The notes beneath the pieces are model-generated. The model was not told where the DNA came from. It was given only the letters and a program-made list of their open reading frames with translations, and did not search any database. Below, piece after piece: positions 21,581 through 29,280 of a stretch of DNA of 29,958 bases; the first letter of the stretch is position 1, and every line of letters begins with the position of its first letter. Where the stretch lies: NCBI GenBank assembly GCA_002499525.1, contig DAMC01000065.1, positions 1-29,958 on the forward strand, in the 5' to 3' direction. The translations under genes were made by a program, and so were the position numbers. This DNA comes from Nitrosopumilales archaeon UBA218. Lineage in GTDB: Archaea > Thermoproteota > Nitrososphaeria > Nitrososphaerales > Nitrosopumilaceae.

Positions 21581-22573
21581 ATGAGATATCGAACTTTAGG
21601 AAAAAGTGGTATTAGAGTATCAGAAATAGGATTTGGAGCTTGGACAATTGCGCTAGATTGGTGGGGGAAAAAAATCGAAGATGATGAAGCTAAAAGAATG
21701 CTAAAACGTGCATATGATCTTGGGATAAATTTTTTTGAGACTGGAGATATGTACGGTAAAGGTAAAAGTGAAAAACTGATTGGTGAAGTTTTCAGGGGAA
21801 TGCGGAATGAGATCGTTATTTCCACAAAATACGGCTATGATTTTGAGAGTGCTTCACAAATCGGACATGCGGAATTGCCGCAGAGGTTTGACCCATTGTT
21901 TACTGAGCATGCACTTAGAAATAGTCTGGCAAGACTCCAGACAGACCACATAGATGTCTATGGTATGCATAATCCAAAGATGTACCACATTAAGGATGAT
22001 GTAATTTTCAATACTCTAGATAACAAAATTAACGAAGGTGTTATTGGTACATACCAAGTAGCACTTGGTCCAGCAATAGGATGGACAGAAGAAGGTCTGG
22101 CTGCGATGAATAGGAAAAATGTTTCTGCAGTACAAACGGTATACAATATTCTAGAACAAACTCCCGGAAATGAGCTAATCAATTATGCTGAAAAGAAAAA
22201 TGTTGGAATTTTAGTTCGTGTCCCAGATGCGTCAGGAATTTTGACTGGTAAGGTAAAAGCAGATACGAAAATCGACGAGAAGGACCATCGTTCTGTTAGA
22301 CGAGGTGAATGGGTTAAGTCAGCTTTAGAAAAAGTAGAGCAGTTACGACCAATTGCGGAAAGAAACGGTCTTTCAATTACAGAGATGGCAATCAAATTCA
22401 TACTATCAAAAAATCCCGTATCATCAGTATTCCCCACAGTGATCAGCGAGGAGGAGATCGAGAATTTTGCCGCGATGTCCGATGGTAAATATCTGTCAGC
22501 ATCAGACATGTCTGAGGTTGGAAAATTGTATTCCTCCTGGCCGCCGTACGAGATAAAGGCGACAGTTGCATAG
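21581..22573 (+). CDS. Aldo/keto reductase
   Basis: A 330-residue (beta/alpha)8 NAD(P)H-dependent oxidoreductase. The catalytic tetrad is recognisable: Asp and Tyr in FFETGDMYGKGKSE, Lys in ISTKYGY, His in YGMHNPKM. The start ATG is preceded by GAGGTAA as a possible Shine-Dalgarno site. It resembles the bacterial/archaeal general AKR group acting on small aldehydes or ketones; substrate unknown. It sits between the ChdC-like gene and ahbAB, but nothing in its sequence ties it to heme synthesis. Confidence 0.88.
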   Translation: MRYRTLGKSGIRVSEIGFGAWTIALDWWGKKIEDDEAKRMLKRAYDLGINFFETGDMYGKGKSEKLIGEVFRGMRNEIVISTKYGYDFESASQIGHAELPQRFDPLFTEHALRNSLARLQTDHIDVYGMHNPKMYHIKDDVIFNTLDNKINEGVIGTYQVALGPAIGWTEEGLAAMNRKNVSAVQTVYNILEQTPGNELINYAEKKNVGILVRVPDASGILTGKVKADTKIDEKDHRSVRRGEWVKSALEKVEQLRPIAERNGLSITEMAIKFILSKNPVSSVFPTVISEEEIENFAAMSDGKYLSASDMSEVGKLYSSWPPYEIKATVA

Positions 22574-22654
22574 ATTCGGTTTTCTAATAAGCCAAAATAA
22601 TCATTTTCGATTTATTGTATGTTGATAAAAGTTTTGATATTTGTTTTAGTATAA

Positions 22655-23674
22655 TCAGACAGTGATTGGTTCTTCTATTGTGAATTCACTTTCTGTGAAA
22701 TATTCTACTCGTGTCTTTTTGAATTCTCTTGAGCTAAACAGTATTCTGTAATCCTCAACCTGAATATGTTTTTGTATATCTTTAGCCATTGTTTCTGCTT
22801 CACCGACAGATTTGCAGTGAACCATTGAAAATACATTGTATGGCCAGTCAGCATACACCGGGCGTTGGTAGCAGTGACTAATTTGCGGAAACGCCCCAAG
22901 TTTTTCTCCGACAGATTCAATTTTATTCTCTGGCACACGCCAAACAATCATTCCATTAGCTACAAATCCTGCATCCCTATGCCTTAGGATTGCGGCATAT
23001 CTTCTCATTACGCCAATTTCCTCGTAATATCTGAGTTTTTCAAATACTTGGGACTCTGTCATTCCCAATGCCTGAGCAGAAGCAAGAAAAGGTCTGTCAA
23101 TTACTGGCAAATCCTTTTGGAGTTGCCTTATGAATTCCTTATCTGTTTCATTAGGAGTGAATTTTACATCATTAACCTTTTTCTTTTCTTCGGTTGGAGC
23201 CACTTCCTTTTTCTTTTCTTCTACCATATCCAGTTTTACTCCAATTTTGAAAAGCTTTATTGTTGGTAGTAATCTGACCTTGAGAATTCCAGGTAGTTTT
23301 GAAAACTTGTCAACTTCTGTTTTTAGATCAGTTCCAGGCGGAGTAGCCAAAGTAAACCATAGATTATACTCGTGATTTCTTTCATAATTATGCGAGACAC
23401 CGGGATGACGATTAATTTGATTTGCCACATAATCTAACTTGTCTGGTTCTATTGCCATAGCAACCAATGAGCTCTTGTAGCCAAGTTTTCTGGTGTCAAA
23501 TATTGCCGAAAGTTGTCGTAAAACTCCCGCAGTTTTAAGATTGATAATTCTTTTTTTCATTTCATCACGAGTGATTTTGAATTTATCTGCCAACACTGCA
23601 TAAGGTTCGGCTACAAGGGGAAAAGACCATTGGATTTCATTTAAAATTTCTCTATCCAAGACATCCAATTCCAT
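22655..23674 (-). CDS. ahbAB: Siroheme decarboxylase, fused AhbA-AhbB
   Basis: A 339-residue protein with two Lrp/AsnC-like modules, each a winged helix followed by a RAM-type domain. Module 1 (1-150) holds LDREILNEIQWSFPLVAEPY and HNYERNHEYNLWFTL, as in AhbA. Module 2 (171-330) holds FIRQLQKDLPVIDRPF, HCYQRPVYADWPYNVFSMVH and SSREFKKTRVEYF, as in AhbB. A Lys/Glu-rich linker (151-170) joins them. AhbA/AhbB together decarboxylate siroheme to 12,18-didecarboxysiroheme in the alternative heme route; the usual heterodimer is here one chain. The fold looks like a transcription regulator and is often mis-annotated so. It is divergent from sirC across an 83-base promoter region. Confidence 0.9.
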   Translation of the reverse strand: MELDVLDREILNEIQWSFPLVAEPYAVLADKFKITRDEMKKRIINLKTAGVLRQLSAIFDTRKLGYKSSLVAMAIEPDKLDYVANQINRHPGVSHNYERNHEYNLWFTLATPPGTDLKTEVDKFSKLPGILKVRLLPTIKLFKIGVKLDMVEEKKKEVAPTEEKKKVNDVKFTPNETDKEFIRQLQKDLPVIDRPFLASAQALGMTESQVFEKLRYYEEIGVMRRYAAILRHRDAGFVANGMIVWRVPENKIESVGEKLGAFPQISHCYQRPVYADWPYNVFSMVHCKSVGEAETMAKDIQKHIQVEDYRILFSSREFKKTRVEYFTESEFTIEEPITV

Positions 23675-23685
23675 ATGACGTATGG

Positions 23686-23695
23686 AATCGCGATT
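23686..23695. promoter_or_regulatory. Palindrome AATCGCGATT in the ahbAB-sirC divergent promoter
   Basis: A perfect 10-bp palindrome located 12 bases upstream of the ahbAB ATG, between it and the minus-strand TATA-like TTTTAATT near 23700. It could be an operator for the heme genes; a chance palindrome of this size is not excluded. Confidence 0.3.
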
Positions 23696-23727
23696 TGAAT
23701 TAAAACCTAGCGTGAATTGAACAATCC

Positions 23728-23735
23728 TATAAATA
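23728..23735 (+). promoter_or_regulatory. TATA box of the sirC-hemA-hemB operon
   Basis: TATAAATA is centred 26 bases before the GTG at 23758 and is the best TATA match in the window. It implies a leaderless transcript beginning with GTG and decides between that start and the TTG at 23752. Confidence 0.65.
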
Positions 23736-23757
23736 CAATTTCGAGATTTCCTTGATC

Positions 23758-24411
23758 GTGATTGTCGACCTCAATCTCAAGGGCAGATTAGTCATCATTG
23801 TAGGAGCTGGGGGAGAGGGATTAAAAAAAGTAAATTCTCTTCTGACCCAAGATTGTCAGATTCTAGTAATTTCGGATTCCATTGCACCGCAAATAGAAAG
23901 GTTAGCAAAACAAGGAAAAATTGACTTCAAAAAAACTAGACTAGACAGCAGTGATTTTCTCAATGAATACGATCCAATTTTAGTAATGGCGACAACAAAT
24001 AACAAAGAACTAAACCGAAAGATTATCCAAGCGGCAAAAAAGAAAAGATGTTATTCATATGCATCAGATGATCCAGAATTTTCAGATTTTACACACCCAT
24101 CAGTAATAAATATACACGATACTGTTCAGGTTGCAATATCTACTGGTGGTCGTTCTCCTGCAATGGCTAGAAAACTCAAGATGAAGGCAGAAAAGATATT
24201 CAACGAGATTATCGACATGGAGGATATTTATCAAATCAGACTACAAAAAATAGCTCGTGATTCTGCCAAGTCTACCATACCCACGGTTCTGCAGCGAAAG
24301 AGGTTTTTGTATAAAGTTTTGAACAATACAAAGATCAAACAGTTATTAAAAGATGATAATTTTCCAGCTGCAGAAAAGGAAGTAATGAGGATACTAGGCG
24401 AGTGGAAATGA
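23758..24411 (+). CDS. sirC: Precorrin-2 dehydrogenase / sirohydrochlorin ferrochelatase-like (SirC/Met8 family)
   Basis: A 217-residue protein that oxidises precorrin-2 to sirohydrochlorin with NAD and may insert iron to give siroheme. The NAD-binding loop is IVGAGGEGLKKVNSLL near the N-terminus. MATTNNKELNRKI and SYASDDPEFSDFTHPSVI match the family's A-A-T-x-D-x-x-L-N and D-x-P-x-x-x-D-F-x-x-P-A blocks, and ISTGGRSPAMARKL is the typical S-T-x-G-x-S-P-x-x-A-R. Length fits archaeal SirC without a methyltransferase domain. The GTG start is chosen from the TATA distance. The stop overlaps hemA as ATGA. Confidence 0.9.
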   Translation: MIVDLNLKGRLVIIVGAGGEGLKKVNSLLTQDCQILVISDSIAPQIERLAKQGKIDFKKTRLDSSDFLNEYDPILVMATTNNKELNRKIIQAAKKKRCYSYASDDPEFSDFTHPSVINIHDTVQVAISTGGRSPAMARKLKMKAEKIFNEIIDMEDIYQIRLQKIARDSAKSTIPTVLQRKRFLYKVLNNTKIKQLLKDDNFPAAEKEVMRILGEWK

Positions 24412-25658
24412 GCGATATCATCAATGCACGTGTGACATTTAGGAATTCTCCAATTCATATTTTAGAAAAATTCACATTCAAGGATATTGATTCAGCATAT
24501 GAGTCTTTTAGAAATCATTCTGGTCTAAAGGAATTAGTAATATTACAAACATGTAATCGGGTGGAAATTTTTGGCTCAACTAATAATTTGGATGTAAGTA
24601 AAATTAAGAAAACCTGGGCATCCCTTGCAGGTCTTGAAGAAGTAGCATTTGATAATAATTTTGAGATTGTGGATGATACTGCAGTATGTGAGCACTTGTT
24701 ACGACTGACAACAGGTTTGGATTCAATGGTTGTGGGTGAAGAACAGATTTTGGGGCAGATTCGTGATGCAGTGGGCATTGCCAAGGAAATGAAAATGTCA
24801 GGTGAATATCTTAACACTTTGTTCGATAAAGCAGTAAAGATTGGCACCCGTGTACGAAACTCTACTGGCATTAACAAGGGAACAATATCGGTAGGCTCCA
24901 TGGCAGTAAAACTTGCAGAGGAAAATATTGACGATCTGAAATCAAAGAAAATTCTACTAATAGGAACTGGTGAGGCAGCAACTTTAGTTGCAAAATCACT
25001 ACAAAAACGGGGATATTCATTCTATGTGACCAGTCGCACTATGGAGAGATCTCAGGCTTTTGCTGAAACAGTCGGTGGTAAACCAATAAATTTTGAAGAG
25101 ATTATCAGAGCGTTTTCAAATTATGATGTTTTGTTTGTGGCAACGGTTGCACCGTATTTCCTAGTTACGTTCGATAGAATCAAGGAAGCGATGGAAAGGA
25201 AAAGCGGCATGATGATTTTGGATTTATCCAATCCAAGAACCGTAGATGAAAAGGTCGCAACCATTCGTGGAATAAAAATGATGAATCTGGATCAGATAGC
25301 AGAGATGGTGGACAAGAACATGAGATATCGCTCCAATCAGAAAAACAATGCAGAAAAAATAATTAGCGAGGAGATACAGGTATTAGAAGCCCAAATGCGA
25401 CGACTCGAAGTTGAACCAGTAGTCAAAGAGATTTTCAAGGACATCGATACGAGACGTACAAAAGAGTTAGAAAAAGCACTTCGTATGCTGGGCGAGACGG
25501 ATGCTTCCAAGGTCAAAATTATTGATGATTTAACTAAGGCGGTAGTAGAGGGAATAATATCGACACCGATGAACAATCTCCGAAAGGCATCAGAGCAGGC
25601 AGATGCAGATTTGCTCAAAGCTGCTTCAAAGCTATTCGACTACAAGAATAAAGATTAG
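24408..25658 (+). CDS. hemA: Glutamyl-tRNA reductase
   Basis: A 416-residue enzyme making glutamate-1-semialdehyde from Glu-tRNA(Glu), the entry to tetrapyrroles in the C5 route. The catalytic Cys is C49 in LQTCNRVEIFGS. The GLDSMVVGEEQILGQIRDA block is diagnostic, and the NADPH domain has LIGTGEAATLVAKSL. The C-terminal helical dimerisation domain (about 310-416) is complete. I choose ATG 24408 (overlap ATGA with sirC) rather than GTG 24402. It lies between sirC and hemB, so glutamyl-tRNA reduction and porphobilinogen synthesis are co-expressed. hemL is absent from the window. Confidence 0.95.
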   Translation: MSDIINARVTFRNSPIHILEKFTFKDIDSAYESFRNHSGLKELVILQTCNRVEIFGSTNNLDVSKIKKTWASLAGLEEVAFDNNFEIVDDTAVCEHLLRLTTGLDSMVVGEEQILGQIRDAVGIAKEMKMSGEYLNTLFDKAVKIGTRVRNSTGINKGTISVGSMAVKLAEENIDDLKSKKILLIGTGEAATLVAKSLQKRGYSFYVTSRTMERSQAFAETVGGKPINFEEIIRAFSNYDVLFVATVAPYFLVTFDRIKEAMERKSGMMILDLSNPRTVDEKVATIRGIKMMNLDQIAEMVDKNMRYRSNQKNNAEKIISEEIQVLEAQMRRLEVEPVVKEIFKDIDTRRTKELEKALRMLGETDASKVKIIDDLTKAVVEGIISTPMNNLRKASEQADADLLKAASKLFDYKNKD

Positions 25659-25702
25659 ATTATCTGGCCTAGAATTATATTGCATGGTCAGTTATTTTTC
25701 TC

Positions 25703-26686
25703 ATGTCCTCATCATTCCCTGCAAGACGTCTACGTAGATTGCGCAAAAACGAAAAGATGAGAAATCTTGTTCAAGAAGTATTATTCTCAACAAATGATTT
25801 GATTTGTCCGGTATTTGTTCAGGAAAATCTCAAACAGAGAACTTCTGTTCAATCAATGCCAGACATCATAAGACTTCCATTGGAAGAAGTCAACATGGAA
25901 GTGCAAGAAATCAAGGATTTGGGGATCCCAGCCATCATGTTATTTGGAATTCCTACACAGAAAGATGATTTAGGTACAGGTGCGTTTGTTGATGACGGCA
26001 TAGTACAAAAGGCAATATCTCAAATAAGATCAAATTTTGGTGAGAGTGTTGTGATAATGGCTGACGTATGCTTGTGTCAATATACAGCGTCAGGCCACTG
26101 TGGCATTTTGAAAGGAGACATGATAGACAACGATTCGAGTTTGAAAACACTTGCAAGTGTTGCTCTCTCTCAAGCAAAAGCAGGAGTAGACATCGTATCA
26201 CCATCCGCAATGATGGATGGACAAGTAAAAGTAATCAGAGAGACATTAGATTCTAATGGGTTTACCGATGTAGGAATAATGTCGCATTCAGCAAAGCATC
26301 GTTCCTCATTTTACAATCCTTTTCGTGACGCGGCAGACTGCGCTCCTCAATTTGGAGACAGAAAGACATACCAAGTTCCATTTACAAATCCAAGGGAGGC
26401 AATGCGAGAAATTGAATCAGACATTGCAGAGGGGGTCGACATTGTCATGGTAAAACCAGCATTGGCGTACTTGGATCTAATTGCAGAAACTAAAAGAACC
26501 CATAACATTCCAGTATCGGCATACTCTGTCTCAGGAGAATATGCATTAGTGAAGGGGGCTGCACAGCTTGGTTGGATTAATGAAACTGATATCATGTCTG
26601 AGATTATGTACTCAATAAAAAGAGCCGGCGCCGACATGATAGTTACTTATTTTGCCAAAAAAATGGCACAGTATCTAAACAAATGA
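25703..26686 (+). CDS. hemB: Porphobilinogen synthase (delta-aminolevulinate dehydratase)
   Basis: A 327-residue enzyme condensing two 5-aminolevulinates into porphobilinogen. The Cys triad for zinc is C123, C125 and C133 (DVCLCQYTASGHCG), so it is the zinc-dependent type. The Schiff-base lysines are K198 (SHSAKHRSSFYNPFRDA) and K251 (VMVKPALAYLD). SPSAMMDG and YSVSGEYALVKGAA are further family blocks. Its end overlaps the next ORF as ATGA (26683-26686). It is preceded by hemA with a 44-base gap. Confidence 0.95.
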   Translation: MSSSFPARRLRRLRKNEKMRNLVQEVLFSTNDLICPVFVQENLKQRTSVQSMPDIIRLPLEEVNMEVQEIKDLGIPAIMLFGIPTQKDDLGTGAFVDDGIVQKAISQIRSNFGESVVIMADVCLCQYTASGHCGILKGDMIDNDSSLKTLASVALSQAKAGVDIVSPSAMMDGQVKVIRETLDSNGFTDVGIMSHSAKHRSSFYNPFRDAADCAPQFGDRKTYQVPFTNPREAMREIESDIAEGVDIVMVKPALAYLDLIAETKRTHNIPVSAYSVSGEYALVKGAAQLGWINETDIMSEIMYSIKRAGADMIVTYFAKKMAQYLNK

Positions 26687-26994
26687 GAAATGATGATCGC
26701 TTTGAGATAGAACGTGCATATGACATACTTCCCCATGTAATCGGTGCCAGTTGGGCTAGTGTCTGGTTTAGGCTAAATGGAATAAGAAAACCAACCATAG
26801 AAGAGTTCAGGTCAAAGACAGTCGAATATTTTGAACTTGTTGAAGAAATCACAGATGTTTTTCCTATAGATGAAAAATTTGAGCAAATAAGATCATATTC
26901 CAGAAACCGTCACAATCAAGAAATCGAAAAAATCATCAATGGTAAAAATCCAGAAATAGAAAAAAGATTCAAGAGATACATAGATTACGGTTAG
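26683..26994 (+). CDS. Hypothetical protein coupled to hemB
   Basis: A 103-residue, charged, probably helical soluble protein. It has an aromatic N-terminal half (HVIGASWASVWFRLNG) and a basic C-terminal half (IEKRFKRYIDYG); no Cys and no recognisable motif. The ATG overlaps the hemB stop by four bases (ATGA), the same coupling used between sirC and hemA, so it is likely a real member of the tetrapyrrole operon. I do not recognise the family. A T-rich stretch follows. Confidence 0.7.
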   Translation: MRNDDRFEIERAYDILPHVIGASWASVWFRLNGIRKPTIEEFRSKTVEYFELVEEITDVFPIDEKFEQIRSYSRNRHNQEIEKIINGKNPEIEKRFKRYIDYG

Positions 26995-27005
26995 TTTATC
27001 TCATA

Positions 27006-27036
27006 ATTTTGCTTTTAATTTTTTGAATAATTTTTG
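27006..27036 (+). terminator. T-rich terminator after the sirC-hemA-hemB operon
   Basis: Four T-runs in about 30 bases (ATTTTG, CTTTTAATTTTTTG, ATTTTTG) on the plus strand, just after the last operon gene. The rest of the gap up to 27162 shows no supported gene. Confidence 0.55.
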
Positions 27037-27162
27037 AGGGCAATCTAGAGAAATCTCGCACAATACCGACATCATTAATTGGTGGATTTTTTTAGAAGAT
27101 CATAGCCGATTTAGTACAAAAACGATTCCTAGGAACATCATCACATACAAAAGATTTCTATT

Positions 27163-27786
27163 CTAACCAAGCTCTGAACGCATGTTTGATAGAAATTTAA
27201 TCATCAATCTAGTTCTTTTTTTGGCAAGAAATTTTCCATATTTTGTGTTCATCTTTTTTTCCAAGAGTAATAATTTAGTATAGAAATGATCCACAGTCCA
27301 GGAATCATCATCAGGTTTTCTTTTTATGCAGAACGGATCAGATTCATTATAGATTTTTCTTTTTTCAGAGCCTCCGATTGAAAATGTTCGGGCTATTCCA
27401 ATTGCACCCAATGCATCTAGTCGGTCAGCATCCTGTAAGACCTTACCCTCAATGGTTTTGGGTATTTTCCCTCTAGAATAGCTGTGATCACGAATTGCAT
27501 CACAGATGATTTTGATTTCAGATTCTGTAAAATCATATTTTTGTAAGATTTTTTTTGCCAAAATGGCGCTTTTCTTGGATGCGGTTTTATTTCGAGGATC
27601 GGATTTTGGAAACTGGACTATGTCATGAAGTAAAACAGCTGCAAGGATCAGTCGAGTGTTTACTTTTTCTCGTTTTGCTATTTTTTGAGCATTATTGTAA
27701 ACTCGCATTATGTGTGAATAATCATGTGCCGGATCATCTTCGATTATTTTTTTCATATAGGCATGTAAAGCTTGAAGTGAATTCAC
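27163..27786 (-). CDS. HD-domain phosphohydrolase
   Basis: A metal-dependent HD-superfamily hydrolase of the YpgQ/YedJ type. Motifs in order: AHDYSHIMRVYNNA (first His), AAVLLHDIVQF (the HD pair), AIRDHSYSRG, and LQDADRLDALGAIGIAR (distal Asp). Such proteins hydrolyse nucleotides or other phosphoesters; the substrate is unknown. I choose GTG 27786 (207 residues), because the ATG at 27831 would overlap the divergent GNAT gene and because CTATTTGT sits about 29 bases upstream of this GTG. The ATG at 27756 (MKKIIEDDPAHD) is another option. Confidence 0.8.
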   Translation of the reverse strand: MNSLQALHAYMKKIIEDDPAHDYSHIMRVYNNAQKIAKREKVNTRLILAAVLLHDIVQFPKSDPRNKTASKKSAILAKKILQKYDFTESEIKIICDAIRDHSYSRGKIPKTIEGKVLQDADRLDALGAIGIARTFSIGGSEKRKIYNESDPFCIKRKPDDDSWTVDHFYTKLLLLEKKMNTKYGKFLAKKRTRLMIKFLSNMRSELG

Positions 27787-27822
27787 TGCAAAAAATTCTA
27801 CGCGTATTGTACAAATAGCTTT

Positions 27823-28383
27823 TTGTCTCATTTTGTTATAGAGACATTGTTGATTGTTAAGAAATACCAGATATTTGAGAAAACCATAATTTTGAGATAT
27901 CCAAGACTATCCGACTCCAAGGATCTAATGAATTTAATTAATTCCTTGGTCAAAGAGCGTTCCGATATTGCAAAGATTACTCAAGTTACATTACGAAAAG
28001 AAAGAGAGTGGTTAAGTGAATCTCTACAATCAATTAGAAAGAAGTGTAAAATCTTGATTTTAGCAGAGCTAGAAGGGAAAATAGTTGGTAGTTGTGAAAT
28101 TTCTCGTGACAAATACGAAGTTTCACAACATGTGGGGACTCTTGGCATAGCTATCACTAGAGAGGCAAGGGGGATTGGGATTGGTACTACTCTAATTAAT
28201 GAGGCAATGAATGAGGCAAATAAAATCGGAATAAAGCTAGTAAAACTATATGTTTTTGATTCAAACAAAAGAGCCAGAGAACTTTATGAGAGGATAGGAT
28301 TTGTCGCTGCAGGTGTGGTCCCAAAGGGAGTTTATCATAATAAAAAATACAAAGACGACATTATGATGATAAAGAGATCATAA
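27823..28383 (+). CDS. GNAT-family N-acetyltransferase
   Basis: Up to 186 residues, with a complete GNAT fold: TIILRYPRLSDSKDLMNL (strand 1), ILAELEGKIVGSCEI, GTLGIAITREARGIGIGTTLI (acetyl-CoA loop RxxGIG) and LYVFDSNKRARELYERIGF. It resembles RimI/RimJ-like enzymes that acetylate protein N-termini or small amines; the substrate is unknown. The start is uncertain: there is no ATG before the domain, and TTG codons at 27823, 27847 and 27850 are all possible. The 5' end may overlap the divergent HD gene's promoter. The stop overlaps the convergent membrane-protein gene by six bases. Confidence 0.8.
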   Translation: MSHFVIETLLIVKKYQIFEKTIILRYPRLSDSKDLMNLINSLVKERSDIAKITQVTLRKEREWLSESLQSIRKKCKILILAELEGKIVGSCEISRDKYEVSQHVGTLGIAITREARGIGIGTTLINEAMNEANKIGIKLVKLYVFDSNKRARELYERIGFVAAGVVPKGVYHNKKYKDDIMMIKRS

Positions 28384-29007
28384 TTTCCAGATTTTAGGTT
28401 TTACAAATTGTAATTTTTTTTCAGATATCAGCAGATTCCAATTTATACATGCAAAAAATATGAGCATTCCAACAGTTATTCCATCTATCATGACAATTCC
28501 CCAAAGTCTTTCGGTAAACAATTTCGTAAATGGGGTAAGAACTATTTTGCTTATCGAAATCATGACATAGTACGATATAGCTCTGCCTAGCCAGAATCCT
28601 ACATAAATTTGGGCAGTCTTTGCCCTCATTAATCCATAAGTGATAAACAGAAAGTTGCTTGGGAGTGGAGTAGCAGCAAACAAAAATGATGCAGTAAAGA
28701 ATCCAAATCTTTTTGATTGCAAATATGCGCCAATTTTATCAAGACCGGATTTGCGCTCATCACTCATGAATCTACGAAATAGTCCACTCCCATAGAGTAG
28801 TAGAAATCTTCCTGCAGTGGCACCGCTTGCTCCAATCAGTGCCAACAGAATGGGGTTTTGTGTGTCATCCAATACATAGAATGAAGCCAGAATTAACCAT
28901 GTAGGTGGCATCAAAATCGGCGCCAAATTGACTAGGACTAGAAGTAAAAATATCCCAGCATAGGATAACTGTGCAAAAACTGTGAAAATTTCTGTCACAG
29001 ATAGCAC
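28378..29007 (-). CDS. VTT/DedA-like membrane protein
   Basis: A 209-residue integral membrane protein with about five hydrophobic segments. ALIGASGATAGRFLLLYGSG and FLFAATPLPSNFLFITYGLMR resemble the G-x-x-x-G-x-x-x-x-Y-x-x-G and F-x-P-x-P-x-x blocks of the VTT (SNARE-associated/DedA) family of lipid scramblases or transporters. The match is moderate and made by eye. The start is GTG 29007; the overlapping ATG at 29009 is out of frame. It is convergent with the GNAT gene. Confidence 0.65.
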   Translation of the reverse strand: MLSVTEIFTVFAQLSYAGIFLLLVLVNLAPILMPPTWLILASFYVLDDTQNPILLALIGASGATAGRFLLLYGSGLFRRFMSDERKSGLDKIGAYLQSKRFGFFTASFLFAATPLPSNFLFITYGLMRAKTAQIYVGFWLGRAISYYVMISISKIVLTPFTKLFTERLWGIVMIDGITVGMLIFFACINWNLLISEKKLQFVKPKIWKL

Positions 29008-29118
29008 ATGGTTTCTTCACTAATTGGTTTTTGCCTGTGCGATTGTTTTATGTTCGAGAAAAGGCATGATGGTTTTTTGAATTTATGGAATTTACAAAAT
29101 TGTGGACCAAAGATCCAA

Positions 29119-29128
29119 TATATTTAAA
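29119..29128 (+). promoter_or_regulatory. TATA box of the mini zinc-finger gene
   Basis: TATATTTAAA is centred about 28 bases before the ATG at 29152, supporting transcription of this very small gene with little or no leader. Confidence 0.5.
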
Positions 29129-29151
29129 TTTTAAGAAGTGTATTATACCCC

Positions 29152-29274
29152 ATGAGTGCCCGGGCTTGGAAGTGTTATAGATGCAACTTAATTTTCCGGG
29201 ACGAGATGTCTGCTCAAATTCATAAAGATTTGTCTGGTCATAGTACAACATCGGCAGAGATTATAGAAATTTAG
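29152..29274 (+). CDS. C2H2 zinc-finger miniprotein (40 residues)
   Basis: A 40-residue ORF (MSARAWKCYRCNLIF... ending SAEIIEI) containing one C2H2 finger: C8-x2-C11-x12-H24-x5-H30, with the classical Phe at residue 15 three positions after the second Cys. Spacing fits the C-x2-C-x12-H-x3-5-H consensus, although the usual Leu position is Ala. The remainder is a short acidic tail. Support as a gene comes from the TATA box and the exact metal-ligand spacing. Single short C2H2 proteins occur in thaumarchaea, with unknown function; DNA or RNA binding is a guess. It ends seven bases before the tRNA-Leu 3' end. Confidence 0.65.
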   Translation: MSARAWKCYRCNLIFRDEMSAQIHKDLSGHSTTSAEIIEI

Positions 29275-29280
29275 GTAAAG

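Noticed and set aside
22655..23674. Reading the two-module Lrp/AsnC-like protein as a transcription regulator
   Set aside because: HNYER, HCYQRP and REFKK blocks match siroheme decarboxylase subunits, and it is divergent from sirC-hemA-hemB.
24515..24901. A 128-codon minus-strand ORF inside hemA
   Set aside because: Antisense to the conserved catalytic and NADPH regions of glutamyl-tRNA reductase, with no family features of its own.
27085..27150. Tiny minus-strand ORF encoding about 13 hydrophobic residues (MMFLGIVFVLNRL)
   Set aside because: Too short to judge, with no promoter or ribosome-binding site that I can support.
29048..29251. A 67-codon minus-strand ORF overlapping the mini zinc finger
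   Set aside because: No recognisable domain, and its sequence is explained as the complement of the C2H2 gene and its promoter.
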